From the NCBI RefSeq assembly GCF_900105315.1, contig NZ_LT629766.1, positions 3,720,001-3,784,000 on the forward strand: a stretch of 64,000 nucleotides of DNA, read 5' to 3'. Position numbers and translations under genes: made by a program. The notes below the pieces were generated by a model. The model did not search any database and was not told the DNA's origin. It saw nothing but the letters and a program-made list of their open reading frames with translations. Positions 1-8,920 of the stretch are shown here, piece by piece (positions within the stretch are counted from its first letter, which is position 1; every line of letters begins with the position of its first letter). This DNA is from Brevibacterium siliguriense (GTDB lineage Bacteria > Actinomycetota > Actinomycetes > Actinomycetales > Brevibacteriaceae).

Positions 1-2
1 GC

Positions 3-314
3 CGTGCAGCCGTCGACCCCGAGGGCGAGTTCAGCTTCTCCACGGTCAACCCCGGTCCCACCGAGGCGGGCAAGGCCCCCTTCATCAGCGTGGTCCTCTT
101 CGCCCGTGGCCTTCTCAACCGTCTGTTCACCCGCATCTACCTGCCCGAGGACACTGCGGCTCTGGCCACCGACCCGCTCCTGTCCTCGCTCGATGGCGAC
201 GAACGCGCCCGCCTCATCGCCACCCGAGGGGCTGACGGATCGCTGCACTTCGACATACGGTTGCAGGGTGAGGAGGAAACACCCTTCCTCCGATTTCCCA
301 GCCACGAGGACTGA
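3..314 (+). CDS. pcaG: Protocatechuate 3,4-dioxygenase alpha subunit, C-terminal part
   Basis: This is the 3' end of a gene that starts before the window. Its frame is open from base 3 to the TGA at 312-314. The visible 103 residues contain the FSTVNPG and RIYLPED stretches typical of the end of PcaG, the alpha subunit of the non-heme iron intradiol dioxygenase that opens protocatechuate to 3-carboxy-cis,cis-muconate. The iron ligands lie in the beta subunit, PcaH, which should be just upstream. pcaB starts 5 bases after the stop, so the two are co-transcribed. The identification rests on these motifs together with the pcaB and pcaL neighbours. Confidence 0.9.
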   Translation, partial: RAAVDPEGEFSFSTVNPGPTEAGKAPFISVVLFARGLLNRLFTRIYLPEDTAALATDPLLSSLDGDERARLIATRGADGSLHFDIRLQGEEETPFLRFPSHED

Positions 315-319
315 AAGCA

Positions 320-1690
320 ATGACCGACACCGCCCACACCCGGTTCCTCTTCGCCCCCGGCGATCTGCGCGGATCCGAAGCCATCGACGACGTCGCGCTC
401 ATCACCGCGATCGGTCAAGTCGAGACCGCGTGGATCGTCGCGCAGGCACGGGTGGGGCTGGTGTCGTCGGAGGTCCGCGCCGAGGTGGCCGCCGCCATCG
501 ACGCCACGATCCGCACGCTTACGGACGATCACACCCAACTGCAGTCCCTCGGCGAAGATGCCGAGTCCGGCGGCAACCCGCTCATCCCGTTCCTCGCCCT
601 CGTCCGATCCCGGCTCTCCCCCGAAGCTTCGCACTGCCTGCACCGGGGGCTGACCAGCCAAGACGTCATCGATTCGGCGATCGGCCTGCTCGTGTCCCGT
701 GTCGTGCGGCAGATGCAGGCCCGCCTCGAAGTCATCGGCGCCTCCCTCGTCGAACTCTCCGACGCTCACGCCCAGACCCTGTGCCTGGCCCGCACCCTCA
801 CTCAGCCGGCCCTGCCGACGACTTTCGGCCTCAAGGCCGCAACCTGGGCCGCCGAAGTCAATGAGGTCCAGGGCCAGGCACCCTATGTCGACTATGTGCA
901 GGTCGGCGGCGCCGCGGGCACCCGAGCTGCGATCCGCTGGTTCGCCGGCGACTCCACCGACTCCCTGCTGCGCGAATTCCACGTCCAGATGGTCGGTCCC
1001 GACGCGGCGCTGACCCAGATCCCCGTGCCCTGGCACACCGATCGCGTCCGCATCCTCTCCTGGGGCTCCCACCTCGCCCAATGCGTGACAGTCGGGGCCT
1101 CCATCGCCCGCGATGTCCTCGTCGGCGTACGCCCCGAGATCGGCGAGCTGTCCCTGGCCTCCACCGGCGGATCCTCGACGATGCCCCACAAGTCGAACCC
1201 GACCTCGGCGGTGCTGCTGCACCGCAACGGAATGCGTGTCCCCGGATCGCTGTCCACGCTGACCACGGCCGCGGCAGAAGCCGTCGAAGAACGCTCCGAC
1301 GGCGCCTGGCATGCCGAATGGCCGGCCTTGTCCGAGCTCATGACCCTGGCGATCTCGTCACTGATCATCCTCGACGAGATGATCGCGGGACTGCGGGTCA
1401 ATGCCGAAGCCATGCGCACGAACCTCGATGCCGCGTCCCCCGGGATCTTCGGGGAGAAGCTCGGCATCGTCTTCGGCGATCGCCTGGACAAGGACACACG
1501 CGCAGCCATCATCGCCCCCGGTTCCGACCCCGTCGCCGCATTGCGTGCCGAGATCAGCGACGCAGACGGAATCGAAGAGTTCTTCACCCCCGAGTCCTAC
1601 CTCGGTGAGGCCGAAGACATCCGCCGGACCATCCTGGCGAACATCGACAGCTCCGGACCGCAGGAGATCGACCTGCCGTCCTTCGACTGA
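320..1690 (+). CDS. pcaB: 3-carboxy-cis,cis-muconate cycloisomerase
   Basis: This 456-residue protein belongs to the fumarase/aspartase superfamily and catalyses the second step of the protocatechuate branch, lactonising 3-carboxymuconate to 4-carboxymuconolactone. The superfamily signature GSSTMPHKSNP lies at about residues 284-294, and the LTSQD substrate-binding segment at about 111-115. The length fits PcaB. The ATG follows pcaG by 5 bases with a weak purine-rich site, which suggests translational coupling. pcaL follows after about 44 bases, so the order pcaG-B-L matches known actinobacterial pca operons. No missing key residue is evident. Confidence 0.95.
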   Translation: MTDTAHTRFLFAPGDLRGSEAIDDVALITAIGQVETAWIVAQARVGLVSSEVRAEVAAAIDATIRTLTDDHTQLQSLGEDAESGGNPLIPFLALVRSRLSPEASHCLHRGLTSQDVIDSAIGLLVSRVVRQMQARLEVIGASLVELSDAHAQTLCLARTLTQPALPTTFGLKAATWAAEVNEVQGQAPYVDYVQVGGAAGTRAAIRWFAGDSTDSLLREFHVQMVGPDAALTQIPVPWHTDRVRILSWGSHLAQCVTVGASIARDVLVGVRPEIGELSLASTGGSSTMPHKSNPTSAVLLHRNGMRVPGSLSTLTTAAAEAVEERSDGAWHAEWPALSELMTLAISSLIILDEMIAGLRVNAEAMRTNLDAASPGIFGEKLGIVFGDRLDKDTRAAIIAPGSDPVAALRAEISDADGIEEFFTPESYLGEAEDIRRTILANIDSSGPQEIDLPSFD

Positions 1691-1734
1691 GACCCGCATC
1701 CCGCCTTGAGAACCGACCGAAGAAAGTGACATCC

Positions 1735-3057
1735 ATGGACCTCACCGCATCCGTTCTTGCCGCCCCAGCCGCCCCAGCCGCCGACGCCCGGGTGCTCGTC
1801 GTCCTGTCCTCGCTCGGCACCTCCGCTTCCGCCCTGTGGCAACAGGCCGCCACTGAACTCTCCGCGCTCAGCCCGGAGACGACCGTCATAGGCATCGACC
1901 TGCCCGGCCACGGCCGTTCGGCTCCGATCTCAGTGCCCGCCGACACCGAGGCGGCACCGCGGATCACGATGTCCGACCTCGCCGAGGCGGTCCTCGACAC
2001 CCTCGATCGGGTCCTTCCCGATGCGGCTGCCCCCAACACTCCCGTCGACCTCGCCGGTGATTCGATCGGTGGTGCCACGGCCCTGCAGCTGGCGCTCGAT
2101 CACGGAGACCGCTTCGGCCGCATCGCCGTGTTCTGCACGGGCGCGAAGATCGGCGAAGCCGCGGCCTGGGAGGAACGCGCACAGACCGTGGCTACCTCGG
2201 GCACCCCCACACAGATCATCGGCTCGGCACAGCGCTGGTTCGGTGAAGGGTTCATGGACCGGGAGCCCGAGGCCTCGGCCGCGCTTCTGCACTCCCTTCA
2301 GGACGCCGACCGGTTCTCCTATGCCGCTCTCTGCTATGCGCTGGCCGATTTCGATGTCCGTGCACGCCTGCCCGAGATCACACGGCCGCTGCTGGCAGTT
2401 GCAGGATCTCAGGACCAGCCGACTCCGGCGACGAAGCTCGCCGAGATCGCAGGCGAGGTCCCCGGCGCGCTCCTCGAAGTCATAGACGGGGCCGCCCATC
2501 TCGTCCCGGCCGAGGCTCCGGTCGTGACCGCGGGGCTCCTCGCCGATTTCCTGCACGGAAAGGGACTCGGCGGCGGGGCCGGCGGCGCGGTTGGTGCCGG
2601 TGCGGGCGGTGCCGGAGTTTCGGAGACCGAACTTCCGACCGCTTCCGGACCGAGGGAAGCCAGCCGTGACGACGTGCGCGAGGCGGGGATGACCGTGCGC
2701 CGGCAAGTGCTCTCCGATGCCCATGTCGACCGCGCGAATGCGAAGGTCGATGACTTCACGAGCGACTTCCAGGACCTCATCACCCGCTACGCGTGGGGAG
2801 AGATCTGGACACGGCCAGGACTCGAACGTCGCATGCGTTCGGCGATCACGCTCACTGCGATGATCGCCGGAGGCCACGAAACCGAACTCGCCATGCATGT
2901 CAAGGCAGCACTGCGCAATGGACTCACCCGCGACGAGATCAAGGAGGTCCTCCTCCAGTCCGCGATCTACTGCTCAGTCCCGAGTGCGAATACCGCCTTC
3001 TCCGTCGCCTCCCGGGCCTTGGCCGAGTACGACGCCGAGGAACCGCAAGCCGACTGA
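1735..3057 (+). CDS. pcaL: Fused 3-oxoadipate enol-lactonase / 4-carboxymuconolactone decarboxylase
   Basis: This 440-residue bifunctional enzyme catalyses two consecutive steps, decarboxylating 4-carboxymuconolactone and hydrolysing the enol-lactone to 3-oxoadipate. Residues 1-275 form an alpha/beta hydrolase (PcaD) with nucleophile Ser110 in GDSIGG and a late His in the GAAHLVP segment. A Gly/Ala-rich linker spans about 277-300. Residues from about 318 to the end are a carboxymuconolactone decarboxylase domain (PcaC) with the segment AGGHETELAMH. I chose the ATG at 1735 because GAAAG lies 8 bases upstream; a GTG at 1726 would add three residues. The fusion is known as pcaL in actinomycetes. 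Confidence 0.95.
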   Translation: MDLTASVLAAPAAPAADARVLVVLSSLGTSASALWQQAATELSALSPETTVIGIDLPGHGRSAPISVPADTEAAPRITMSDLAEAVLDTLDRVLPDAAAPNTPVDLAGDSIGGATALQLALDHGDRFGRIAVFCTGAKIGEAAAWEERAQTVATSGTPTQIIGSAQRWFGEGFMDREPEASAALLHSLQDADRFSYAALCYALADFDVRARLPEITRPLLAVAGSQDQPTPATKLAEIAGEVPGALLEVIDGAAHLVPAEAPVVTAGLLADFLHGKGLGGGAGGAVGAGAGGAGVSETELPTASGPREASRDDVREAGMTVRRQVLSDAHVDRANAKVDDFTSDFQDLITRYAWGEIWTRPGLERRMRSAITLTAMIAGGHETELAMHVKAALRNGLTRDEIKEVLLQSAIYCSVPSANTAFSVASRALAEYDAEEPQAD

Positions 3058-3162
3058 GCCTGTTCGAATCGTCACATTGCGCCCTCAGGACTGTCGAGCA
3101 GCTGTGATGGGCAATAGGCTGGTGCGGTCGTCGCCCGAACCAGCAGCCTCCGAAGGAGCCCC

Positions 3163-4380
3163 ATGAGTGATGCCCCGGTCTCCCGCGGAGTCTACAAATT
3201 CGCCGTCTTCGCCCTGGCGATCGGTGCCTTCGCCATCGGAGTGACCGAATTCGCGACAATGGGCCTGCTGCCCATGATCGCCGAGGAACTGGGCATCACG
3301 GTTCCCCAGGCCGGTCACGCGGTGTCGTTCTACGCGATCGGCGTCGTCGTCGGCGCACCCCTGATCACGACCATCGCGGCGCACATGGATCGCAAGATCC
3401 TGCTCCTGTGCATGATGGGGCTCTTCGCCTTGGGCAACCTCGCCTCGATGCTCGCGCCGACGGCCGGCCTGTTCAACATCGCTCGCTTCGTCTCCGGCCT
3501 GCCGCACGGGGCCTACCTGGGCATCGGAGCCGTCGTCGCCGCCTCCCTCGTCCCGGCCAACCGGCGTGGACGCGCGATGTCCCGGGTGATGCTCGGTCTG
3601 ACCATCGCGAACATCTTCGGCGTCCCCTTCGCCGCGGCACTGGGCACTTTGCTCGGGTGGCGCAGTGCCTACGCGCTCGTCGCCGCCCTCGGCGTGCTCA
3701 CCGTCATCATGGTCGCCATCGCCGTCCCGCGAGTGCGTGTCGGTGCCGGCGAGGTGCCCTCGGCCCGCGGCGAGATCAAGGCCCTCGGCCGCGTCCAGAT
3801 CATCCTCACCCTCTTGGCCGGCTCCGTGGGCTTCGGCGGCATGTTCGCCGTCTACACCTACATCACCCCGACCATGACCGATGTCGCCGGCGTTCCCGAG
3901 ATCGCCATTCCCTGGATCCTCGCCGTCTACGGGCTCGGCATGACCGCCGGATCGCTGATCGCCGGCCCTCTGGTCGACAAATCCATCGAACGCTCGGCCA
4001 CCGGCGGCATGATCCTCTCCGCCCTCGTGCTCGCCGCCTTCGGTGCCTTCACCCACATCGCGGCCATCGCCATCATCGCCCTCTTCCTCATCGGCATCTC
4101 CGGGTCGATGATCACCACAGCCCTGCAGATGCGACTGTTCCGCGAATCCCACGACGCTCCGAGCCTGTCCGCGGCCATGAACCACGCCGCGTTCAACCTC
4201 GCCAACGCACTCGGCGCGTGGCTCGGCGGGATCGTCATCACCGCCGGCCTCGGCTACCGAGCACCCGCCTGGGTGGGTGTGGGCCTGTGCCTGTCCGGGC
4301 TCATCGTCATCTCCATCGCGATCCTCCTTCGCCGAGGCGGCTCCCCCTCCGGCACAGCACGCACCTCCATCGACGCCTGA
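3163..4380 (+). CDS. MFS transporter, DHA1-type efflux (AraJ/YdeA-like)
   Basis: The protein has 405 residues and about 12 predicted membrane segments. It belongs to the major facilitator superfamily, resembling the arabinose-efflux/AraJ type of proton-driven exporters. The N-terminus starts with GVTEFATMGLLPMIAEEL, typical of that family, and the signature loop after helix 2 reads AAHMDRKILL. A good ribosome site, AAGGAG, lies 9 bases before the ATG. It is 105 bases behind pcaL on the same strand and may be expressed with it, but the substrate cannot be told. Export of aromatic acids or drugs is only a guess. Confidence 0.8.
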   Translation: MSDAPVSRGVYKFAVFALAIGAFAIGVTEFATMGLLPMIAEELGITVPQAGHAVSFYAIGVVVGAPLITTIAAHMDRKILLLCMMGLFALGNLASMLAPTAGLFNIARFVSGLPHGAYLGIGAVVAASLVPANRRGRAMSRVMLGLTIANIFGVPFAAALGTLLGWRSAYALVAALGVLTVIMVAIAVPRVRVGAGEVPSARGEIKALGRVQIILTLLAGSVGFGGMFAVYTYITPTMTDVAGVPEIAIPWILAVYGLGMTAGSLIAGPLVDKSIERSATGGMILSALVLAAFGAFTHIAAIAIIALFLIGISGSMITTALQMRLFRESHDAPSLSAAMNHAAFNLANALGAWLGGIVITAGLGYRAPAWVGVGLCLSGLIVISIAILLRRGGSPSGTARTSIDA

Positions 4381-4394
4381 GTCCCAGGCCCCGC

Positions 4395-4462
4395 CGAGAA
4401 ACGGGTTGAGTGTCGAGAAACGCGTACGCACGCCCGTGTCTCGACGCTCAGCCCGTTTCTCG
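4395..4462. terminator. Long hairpin between MFS gene and cyclophilin gene
   Basis: Arms at 4395-4418 and 4439-4462 pair over 24 positions, with only two G-U type differences, around a 20-base loop. No clear U-tract follows. It could end the pca/MFS transcript, or it could be one copy of a dispersed intergenic repeat. Only one copy is seen in this window. Confidence 0.55.
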
Positions 4463-4487
4463 CTGAAAGTGCCGATACGATGAAGGC

Positions 4488-5222
4488 ATGGATCACCCTG
4501 CGCCCAGTCGTTCTCATGCCTTCAACCACCGTCCGAAGTCAGCAGTTCTGTTGACCCTCGCGGCCCTGGCCGTTCTCGCCCTTCTGCTGCTGAGCGGATG
4601 CGGATCGTCTGACTCCGAGGGTGATTCCGGCGAATCGTCCGGAGAATCGGACTCCTCGGCCGCCGCGGGAACCTGCTCGTATCCCGCCGATTCGCAGTCT
4701 GCGGCGAAGGATGTCAAGGCACCTGCCGAGAAGCCGGAGGCCAAGGGCACCGTCGACGCCACCGTGTCGACCTCGGCAGGCGACCTGGCCGTCACCCTGG
4801 ACGCAGATCGCACCCCGTGCACCGTCAACAGCTTCCTGTCGCTGGCGAAGCAGAAGTACTTCGACGACACCGAGTGCCACCGGCTGACCACCGAGGGCAT
4901 CTTCGTCCTCCAGTGCGGTGACCCCACGGGCACCGGCTCCGGCGGCCCCGGATACTCGTTCGCCGATGAGCTCGACGGCTCCGAGACCTACCCGGCCGGC
5001 ACCTTGGCCATGGCGAATTCCGGTCCCGACACGAACGGCTCTCAGTTCTTCGTCGTCTACGACGACAGCTCGCTGCCGCCGGACTACACCGTGTTCGGAC
5101 AGCTCGACGAGAAGAGCACGAAGATCGTTGCCGATATTGCAGCCAAGGGCACGGACTCCGGTGCCGGCGACGGTGCGCCCAAGGAAGAAGTGACCATCAC
5201 CGAGGTGACTGCGAATAGCTGA
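4488..5222 (+). CDS. Lipoprotein peptidyl-prolyl cis-trans isomerase (cyclophilin)
   Basis: This 244-residue secreted lipoprotein has a hydrophobic signal segment (about residues 18-36) and a lipobox ending at Cys38 (LLLSGC). A Ser/Glu/Asp-rich linker follows, then a cyclophilin domain from about residue 85. The active-site strand GPDTNGSQFF lies at about 179-188 and the ECHRLT segment precedes it. It should sit on the outer face of the membrane and speed proline isomerisation in exported proteins. The canonical cyclophilin Arg-x-x-x-x-Phe stretch is altered to the HRLTTEGIF form seen in actinobacterial members. It appears to be a single gene, bounded by hairpins on both sides. Confidence 0.88.
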   Translation: MDHPAPSRSHAFNHRPKSAVLLTLAALAVLALLLLSGCGSSDSEGDSGESSGESDSSAAAGTCSYPADSQSAAKDVKAPAEKPEAKGTVDATVSTSAGDLAVTLDADRTPCTVNSFLSLAKQKYFDDTECHRLTTEGIFVLQCGDPTGTGSGGPGYSFADELDGSETYPAGTLAMANSGPDTNGSQFFVVYDDSSLPPDYTVFGQLDEKSTKIVADIAAKGTDSGAGDGAPKEEVTITEVTANS

Positions 5223-5264
5223 ACACCCCTCCGAGTTGCCCACAACACTCGGAACTCCTAGAGA

Positions 5265-5300
5265 TCTCAAACATTGAGACTCGGAAATCACGTTTTGTGA
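5265..5300. promoter_or_regulatory. Two palindromes upstream of MHS transporter
   Basis: TCTCAA-N3-TTGAGA (5265-5279) is a perfect dyad. TCAC-N5-GTGA (5288-5300) is a second one 8 bases further on. Their position, 120-160 bases before the transporter start, suggests regulator binding sites. No regulator gene is adjacent, so the partner is unknown. Confidence 0.4.
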
Positions 5301-5323
5301 GACGAGCGTAATGTCGGTTCGTC

Positions 5324-5363
5324 GCCGTCGACGCTGTGCCAGACACAGCGCCGACGGCCTTTT
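5324..5363 (+). terminator. Terminator-like hairpin with U-tract in transporter leader
   Basis: Arms 5324-5338 and 5344-5358 form a 15-bp stem with one G-U pair and a 5-base loop, followed by CTTTT. It lies 101 bases after the cyclophilin gene and 60 bases before the next start. It could therefore terminate the first transcript or act as an attenuator for the MHS transporter. Confidence 0.65.
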
Positions 5364-5422
5364 CCATTGGCACGGACCACCCGCCCGTGCCTGCACTCAC
5401 GAAACAGCGGAGCACCACCACC

Positions 5423-6859
5423 ATGTCCACCGAAACACAGCCGGAGAATCCCTCCTCGGCACCCGGAGTCGACGACGACGCAATCGCAGCGACTCGGAAG
5501 AACAACACCCGCGGCAAGGTCCTGACCGCCTCGATGGTCGGCACCACGATCGAATTCTTCGATTTCTACGCCTACGCCACGGCCTCCTCGCTGGTCTTCC
5601 CGGCCCTCTTCTTCCCCAATCAGACATCGACGACTCAGCTGCTGAGCTCGTTCGCGATCTTCGGCGTCGCCTTCGTCGCCCGCCCCCTCGGCTCGATCAT
5701 CTTCGGCCACTTCGGTGACCGCATCGGACGGAAGAAGACGCTCATCGCCTCCCTGCTCATCATGGGCATCGGCACCTTCCTCATCGGCCTGCTGCCGACC
5801 GCCAGCACCCCGGGCTGGGTCGTCCTCGCCCCGCTGTTCCTCGTCCTCTTGCGCTTCTGCCAGGGCGTCGGCCTCGGCGGCGAATGGTCGGGTGCGGCAC
5901 TGCTGGCCACCGAGAATGCCCCGAAAGGCAAGCGCGCCATCTGGGGAACTTTCCCACAGCTCGGCGCGCCCGTCGGCTTCATCATCGCAAACCTGCTCTT
6001 CGTCGCCCTCGGCACCTGGACCTCCCCCGAGGCGTTCCTCGCCTGGGGCTGGCGCATTCCGTTCCTGCTCTCGGCTCTGCTCGTAGCCGTCGGCCTCTAT
6101 GTCCGCATGTCGCTCATGGAGACTCCGGCGTTCCAGCTCGTCGCTCAGAAGCAGCAGATCTCGAAGGCTCCGCTCGGGCGGGTCTTCGCCACGAGTTGGA
6201 AGCCTCTCATCCTCGGCACGCTGATCATGCTCGCGACCTACGTGATCTTCTACTTCATGACCGCGTTCACCCTCACCTACGGCACATCCCCGGCCACCCC
6301 CGAACAGGCTCAGACCGCCGCCGAGGCGGCAGGGAAGACCTTCGATCCCGCAGGCTTCGTCGCCGGGCTGGGGTACACGAAGAACGAGTTCCTCACCTAC
6401 CTGATCATCGGCGTCGTGTTCTTCGGCATCTTCACCGTCGTCTCCGGCCCGCTGGCTGAGAAGCTGGGACGGCGGAAGATGCTGCTAGGCGTGACCGCAC
6501 TCATCGCCGCCTATGGACTCGTCGTCAACGCCCTATTCAATGCCGGCACCCCGGGAGTCATCATCGGGCTCATCGTCGGCTTCATCCTCATGGGCCTGAC
6601 CTTCGGACCGATGGCCGCGTACCTGCCCGAGCTCTTCCCCGCCAACGTCCGCTACACCGGATCGGCGATCTCCTACAACATGTCCAGCGTCATCGGAGCC
6701 GGCCCGGCGCCATTCACCATGGTCGCTCTGTGGCAGGCCGAGGGAGGGTCAATCTTCTACTGCGGCCTCTACATCATCGCCGCTGCGATCGTCACCTTCA
6801 TCGCCCTGTGGATGGCCAAGGACACCTCCGACCTCGACATGGAGGACCAGCTGAGCTGA
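5423..6859 (+). CDS. MHS-family MFS transporter (metabolite:H+ symporter)
   Basis: This 478-residue transporter is of the MHS/ShiA-ProP type, a group importing shikimate, alpha-ketoglutarate, dicarboxylates or aromatic acids with protons. The N-terminus has the family hallmark GTTIEFFDFYAYATASSL, and the loop 2-3 motif is GHFGDRIGRKK. The QGVGLGGEWSGAALL segment is equally characteristic, and about 12 membrane spans are expected. The ATG at 5423 was chosen over an upstream in-frame GTG at 5336 because GCGGAG precedes it and the GTG lies inside the leader hairpin. It is a single-gene unit between two terminators. The substrate is unknown; an aromatic acid is possible given the pca genes nearby. 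Confidence 0.85.
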   Translation: MSTETQPENPSSAPGVDDDAIAATRKNNTRGKVLTASMVGTTIEFFDFYAYATASSLVFPALFFPNQTSTTQLLSSFAIFGVAFVARPLGSIIFGHFGDRIGRKKTLIASLLIMGIGTFLIGLLPTASTPGWVVLAPLFLVLLRFCQGVGLGGEWSGAALLATENAPKGKRAIWGTFPQLGAPVGFIIANLLFVALGTWTSPEAFLAWGWRIPFLLSALLVAVGLYVRMSLMETPAFQLVAQKQQISKAPLGRVFATSWKPLILGTLIMLATYVIFYFMTAFTLTYGTSPATPEQAQTAAEAAGKTFDPAGFVAGLGYTKNEFLTYLIIGVVFFGIFTVVSGPLAEKLGRRKMLLGVTALIAAYGLVVNALFNAGTPGVIIGLIVGFILMGLTFGPMAAYLPELFPANVRYTGSAISYNMSSVIGAGPAPFTMVALWQAEGGSIFYCGLYIIAAAIVTFIALWMAKDTSDLDMEDQLS

Positions 6860-6864
6860 GCACT

Positions 6865-6908
6865 GCGAAAGGGCCCGGCAGACGCGAACGTCTGCCGGGC
6901 CCTTTCGC
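6865..6908. terminator. Perfect 20-bp hairpin terminator
   Basis: Arms 6865-6884 and 6889-6908 are perfectly complementary with a CGAA tetraloop, 6 bases after the MHS transporter stop codon. There is no long U-tract. It is a very stable and probably bidirectional terminator. Confidence 0.85.
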
Positions 6909-7000
6909 GTCTGCGGCCGGGGATCTGACGGCCGTCCTGATCACCGGGAATGACTACGATTCCGTCACAACTGCCTCGGCAATCATCATAGTTCCATGAG

Positions 7001-7023
7001 TGTGATCCAGTTCACGATAGGAT
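7001..7023 (+). promoter_or_regulatory. CRP/GlxR-like site next to a -10 box, amino acid ABC operon
   Basis: TGTGATCCAGTTCACG (7001-7016) matches the CRP-family pattern TGTGA-N6-TCACA at nine of ten key positions. It abuts a possible -10 box TAGGAT (7018-7023). A regulator bound here would overlap the promoter, which argues for repression. GlxR is known to control glutamate uptake genes in Corynebacterium; its role here is inference. Confidence 0.55.
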
Positions 7024-7034
7024 TCCACTCAGAC

Positions 7035-7062
7035 ATTGCCCAGACACGGATGCCTGGGCAAT
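7035..7062 (+). promoter_or_regulatory. Leader hairpin before amino acid binding protein
   Basis: Arms 7035-7043 and 7054-7062 (ATTGCCCAG/CTGGGCAAT) form a perfect 9-bp stem with a 10-base loop, followed by CCGTTT. It lies in the presumed 5' leader, 42 bases before the start codon. It could be a weak attenuator or an mRNA-stabilising element. Confidence 0.45.
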
Positions 7063-7104
7063 CCGTTTGCGTGACGAAGCCGTCACCGATCTCCTGGAGG
7101 AACC

Positions 7105-7902
7105 ATGAAACGACGCTCGAGCCTGGCCATTCTGGCTGCCGGCGCCATGCTAGCCCTGTCCGCCTGCGGCGGCGGAGGCGATTCCGAAGCTGCAGCGACT
7201 GCCGAGGGCGGAGTCCCCGTGGTCAAGGAGGGCAAGCTGACCACCTGCACGCATCTGTCATATCAGCCCTTCCAGTTCGAGAAGGACGGCGAGGTCGTCG
7301 GCTTCGACGTCGACATCGTCGATGCCGTGGCGAAGAAGCTCGGCGTCGAGCAGGAGATCATCAACACCTCGTTCGAGACGATCACCTCGGGCGCGGAGTT
7401 CAATCAGAAGAAGTGCGATGTCGCGGCCGCGGCAACGACGATCACCCCTGAACGCGAAGAGGCCACCGACTTCTCCGATCCGTACTTCGATGCCAACCAG
7501 GCGATTCTGACGAAGGCAGACAAGACCGCGAAGGATGAGAAGGCTCTCAAGGGCTTCAAGATCGCCGCCCAAGCGGGCACCACGGGCCTCGACTACGCGA
7601 CCGAGCACTTCACGGATTCCGAGGTCATCACCTACGAAGATCTGCCGCTCTCGCTGGAGGCGCTCAAGACCGGTCAGGTCGACGCTGTCATCAACGACAA
7701 CGGTGTGCTGTACAACTACAACACCGAGAACAAGGGCTTCGCGATCGGCTTCGATATCAAGACCGATGAGCACTACGGCATCTCGATGAAGAAGGGCAAC
7801 ACGGAGATGAAGAAGGCCGTGGACGACACGATCAAGGAGATCAAGGACAACGGCGAATACGACAAGATCTACAAGAAGTGGTTCGGAGAAGCACCGAAGT
7901 GA
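7105..7902 (+). CDS. Polar amino acid ABC transporter, substrate-binding lipoprotein
   Basis: This 265-residue lipoprotein has a signal peptide ending in the lipobox LSAC, with lipidated Cys21. The mature part is a family 3 periplasmic-type binding protein; the GFDVDIVDAVAKKLG segment and the final KIYKKWFGE are typical of glutamate/glutamine and other polar amino acid receptors. A strong site, TGGAGG, precedes the ATG. It is followed by the permease and ATPase genes of the same importer. A hairpin between this gene and the permease probably lets the binding protein be made in excess. The substrate is likely glutamate, glutamine or a related amino acid. Confidence 0.9.
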   Translation: MKRRSSLAILAAGAMLALSACGGGGDSEAAATAEGGVPVVKEGKLTTCTHLSYQPFQFEKDGEVVGFDVDIVDAVAKKLGVEQEIINTSFETITSGAEFNQKKCDVAAAATTITPEREEATDFSDPYFDANQAILTKADKTAKDEKALKGFKIAAQAGTTGLDYATEHFTDSEVITYEDLPLSLEALKTGQVDAVINDNGVLYNYNTENKGFAIGFDIKTDEHYGISMKKGNTEMKKAVDDTIKEIKDNGEYDKIYKKWFGEAPK

Positions 7903-7914
7903 TGACCTGCGAAT

Positions 7915-7953
7915 GGGCGGCCTGCTGCGATCAGTCGTTGTAGCGGGCCGCCC
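7915..7953 (+). terminator. Intercistronic hairpin after binding-protein gene
   Basis: Arms 7915-7926 and 7942-7953 pair over 12 positions with one G-U. The hairpin starts 12 bases after the binding-protein stop and 95 bases before the permease. It is best read as a partial terminator or 3' stabiliser that gives unequal expression within the operon. Confidence 0.6.
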
Positions 7954-8048
7954 GTTCGGCTGGCTCGACCGACCTGCCTGAGTCCCAACCGATCCTCAAG
8001 GCACGCACCCTCGGCGGACACCACCGCCACAGTTTTCGAAGGACAACA

Positions 8049-8920
8049 ATGTCAGTTCCCACCGCGAGTCAGGACGGCGGCCAGACCGGCCCCGCCGTCC
8101 CGGCCGCCACCGCCACCCCAAAGGCGAAGATGAGCAAACGCCAGAAGGCGAAGCTCTCGCGCGGCATCCAATACGCCGTCCTCGTCGTCGTAGCAATCAT
8201 CGTCGCGCTGGTCGCCGACTGGCCGACGCTCATCGACACATTCGGACGCTTCGACATCGCCGCGGGCATGTTCCCCGAGGTCATCACGGGAGCTTTGAAG
8301 AACACGGTCATCTTCACGATCCTCGGCTTCGCACTCGGCCTGGCGATCGCTCTCGTCGTCGCCCTCATGCGCCTGTCCTCGGTCGGCGTCTACCGTTGGC
8401 TGGCGACGATCTACATCGAGTTCTTCCGCGGTCTGCCCGCCCTCGTCGTCTTTCTCGTCATGGGGTTCGGACTGCCGGTGGCTTTCCCCGGGTTCATCCT
8501 CCCGCAGCTCGTCATCATCATGATCGCCCTCGGCCTCGTGTCTTCGGCTTATATGGCCGAGACGATCCGCGCCGGCATCCAGGCCGTGCCGAAGGGACAG
8601 ATCGAGGCGGCCCGATCTCTGGGCATGTCCTCGTCACGCGCGATGTTCACCATCGTCCTGCCGCAGGCGATGCGCATCATCCTGCCTCCCCTGACGAACG
8701 AACTCATCCTGCTGACCAAGGATTCGTCCCTGGCTTACATCCTCGGCTCCTCGGTCGACGGACGTGAGCTCGCGGCCCTCGGTCGCGCCGAGATCGTCAA
8801 CACCGCGAACCTCACCCCCTTCATCGTCATCGCACTGTGCTATCTCATCATCACTGTCCCGCTGTCGTATCTGTCGCGGGTGCTGGAGAAGAAATACGGT
8901 TCCGCAGATTCTGGAGTGAA

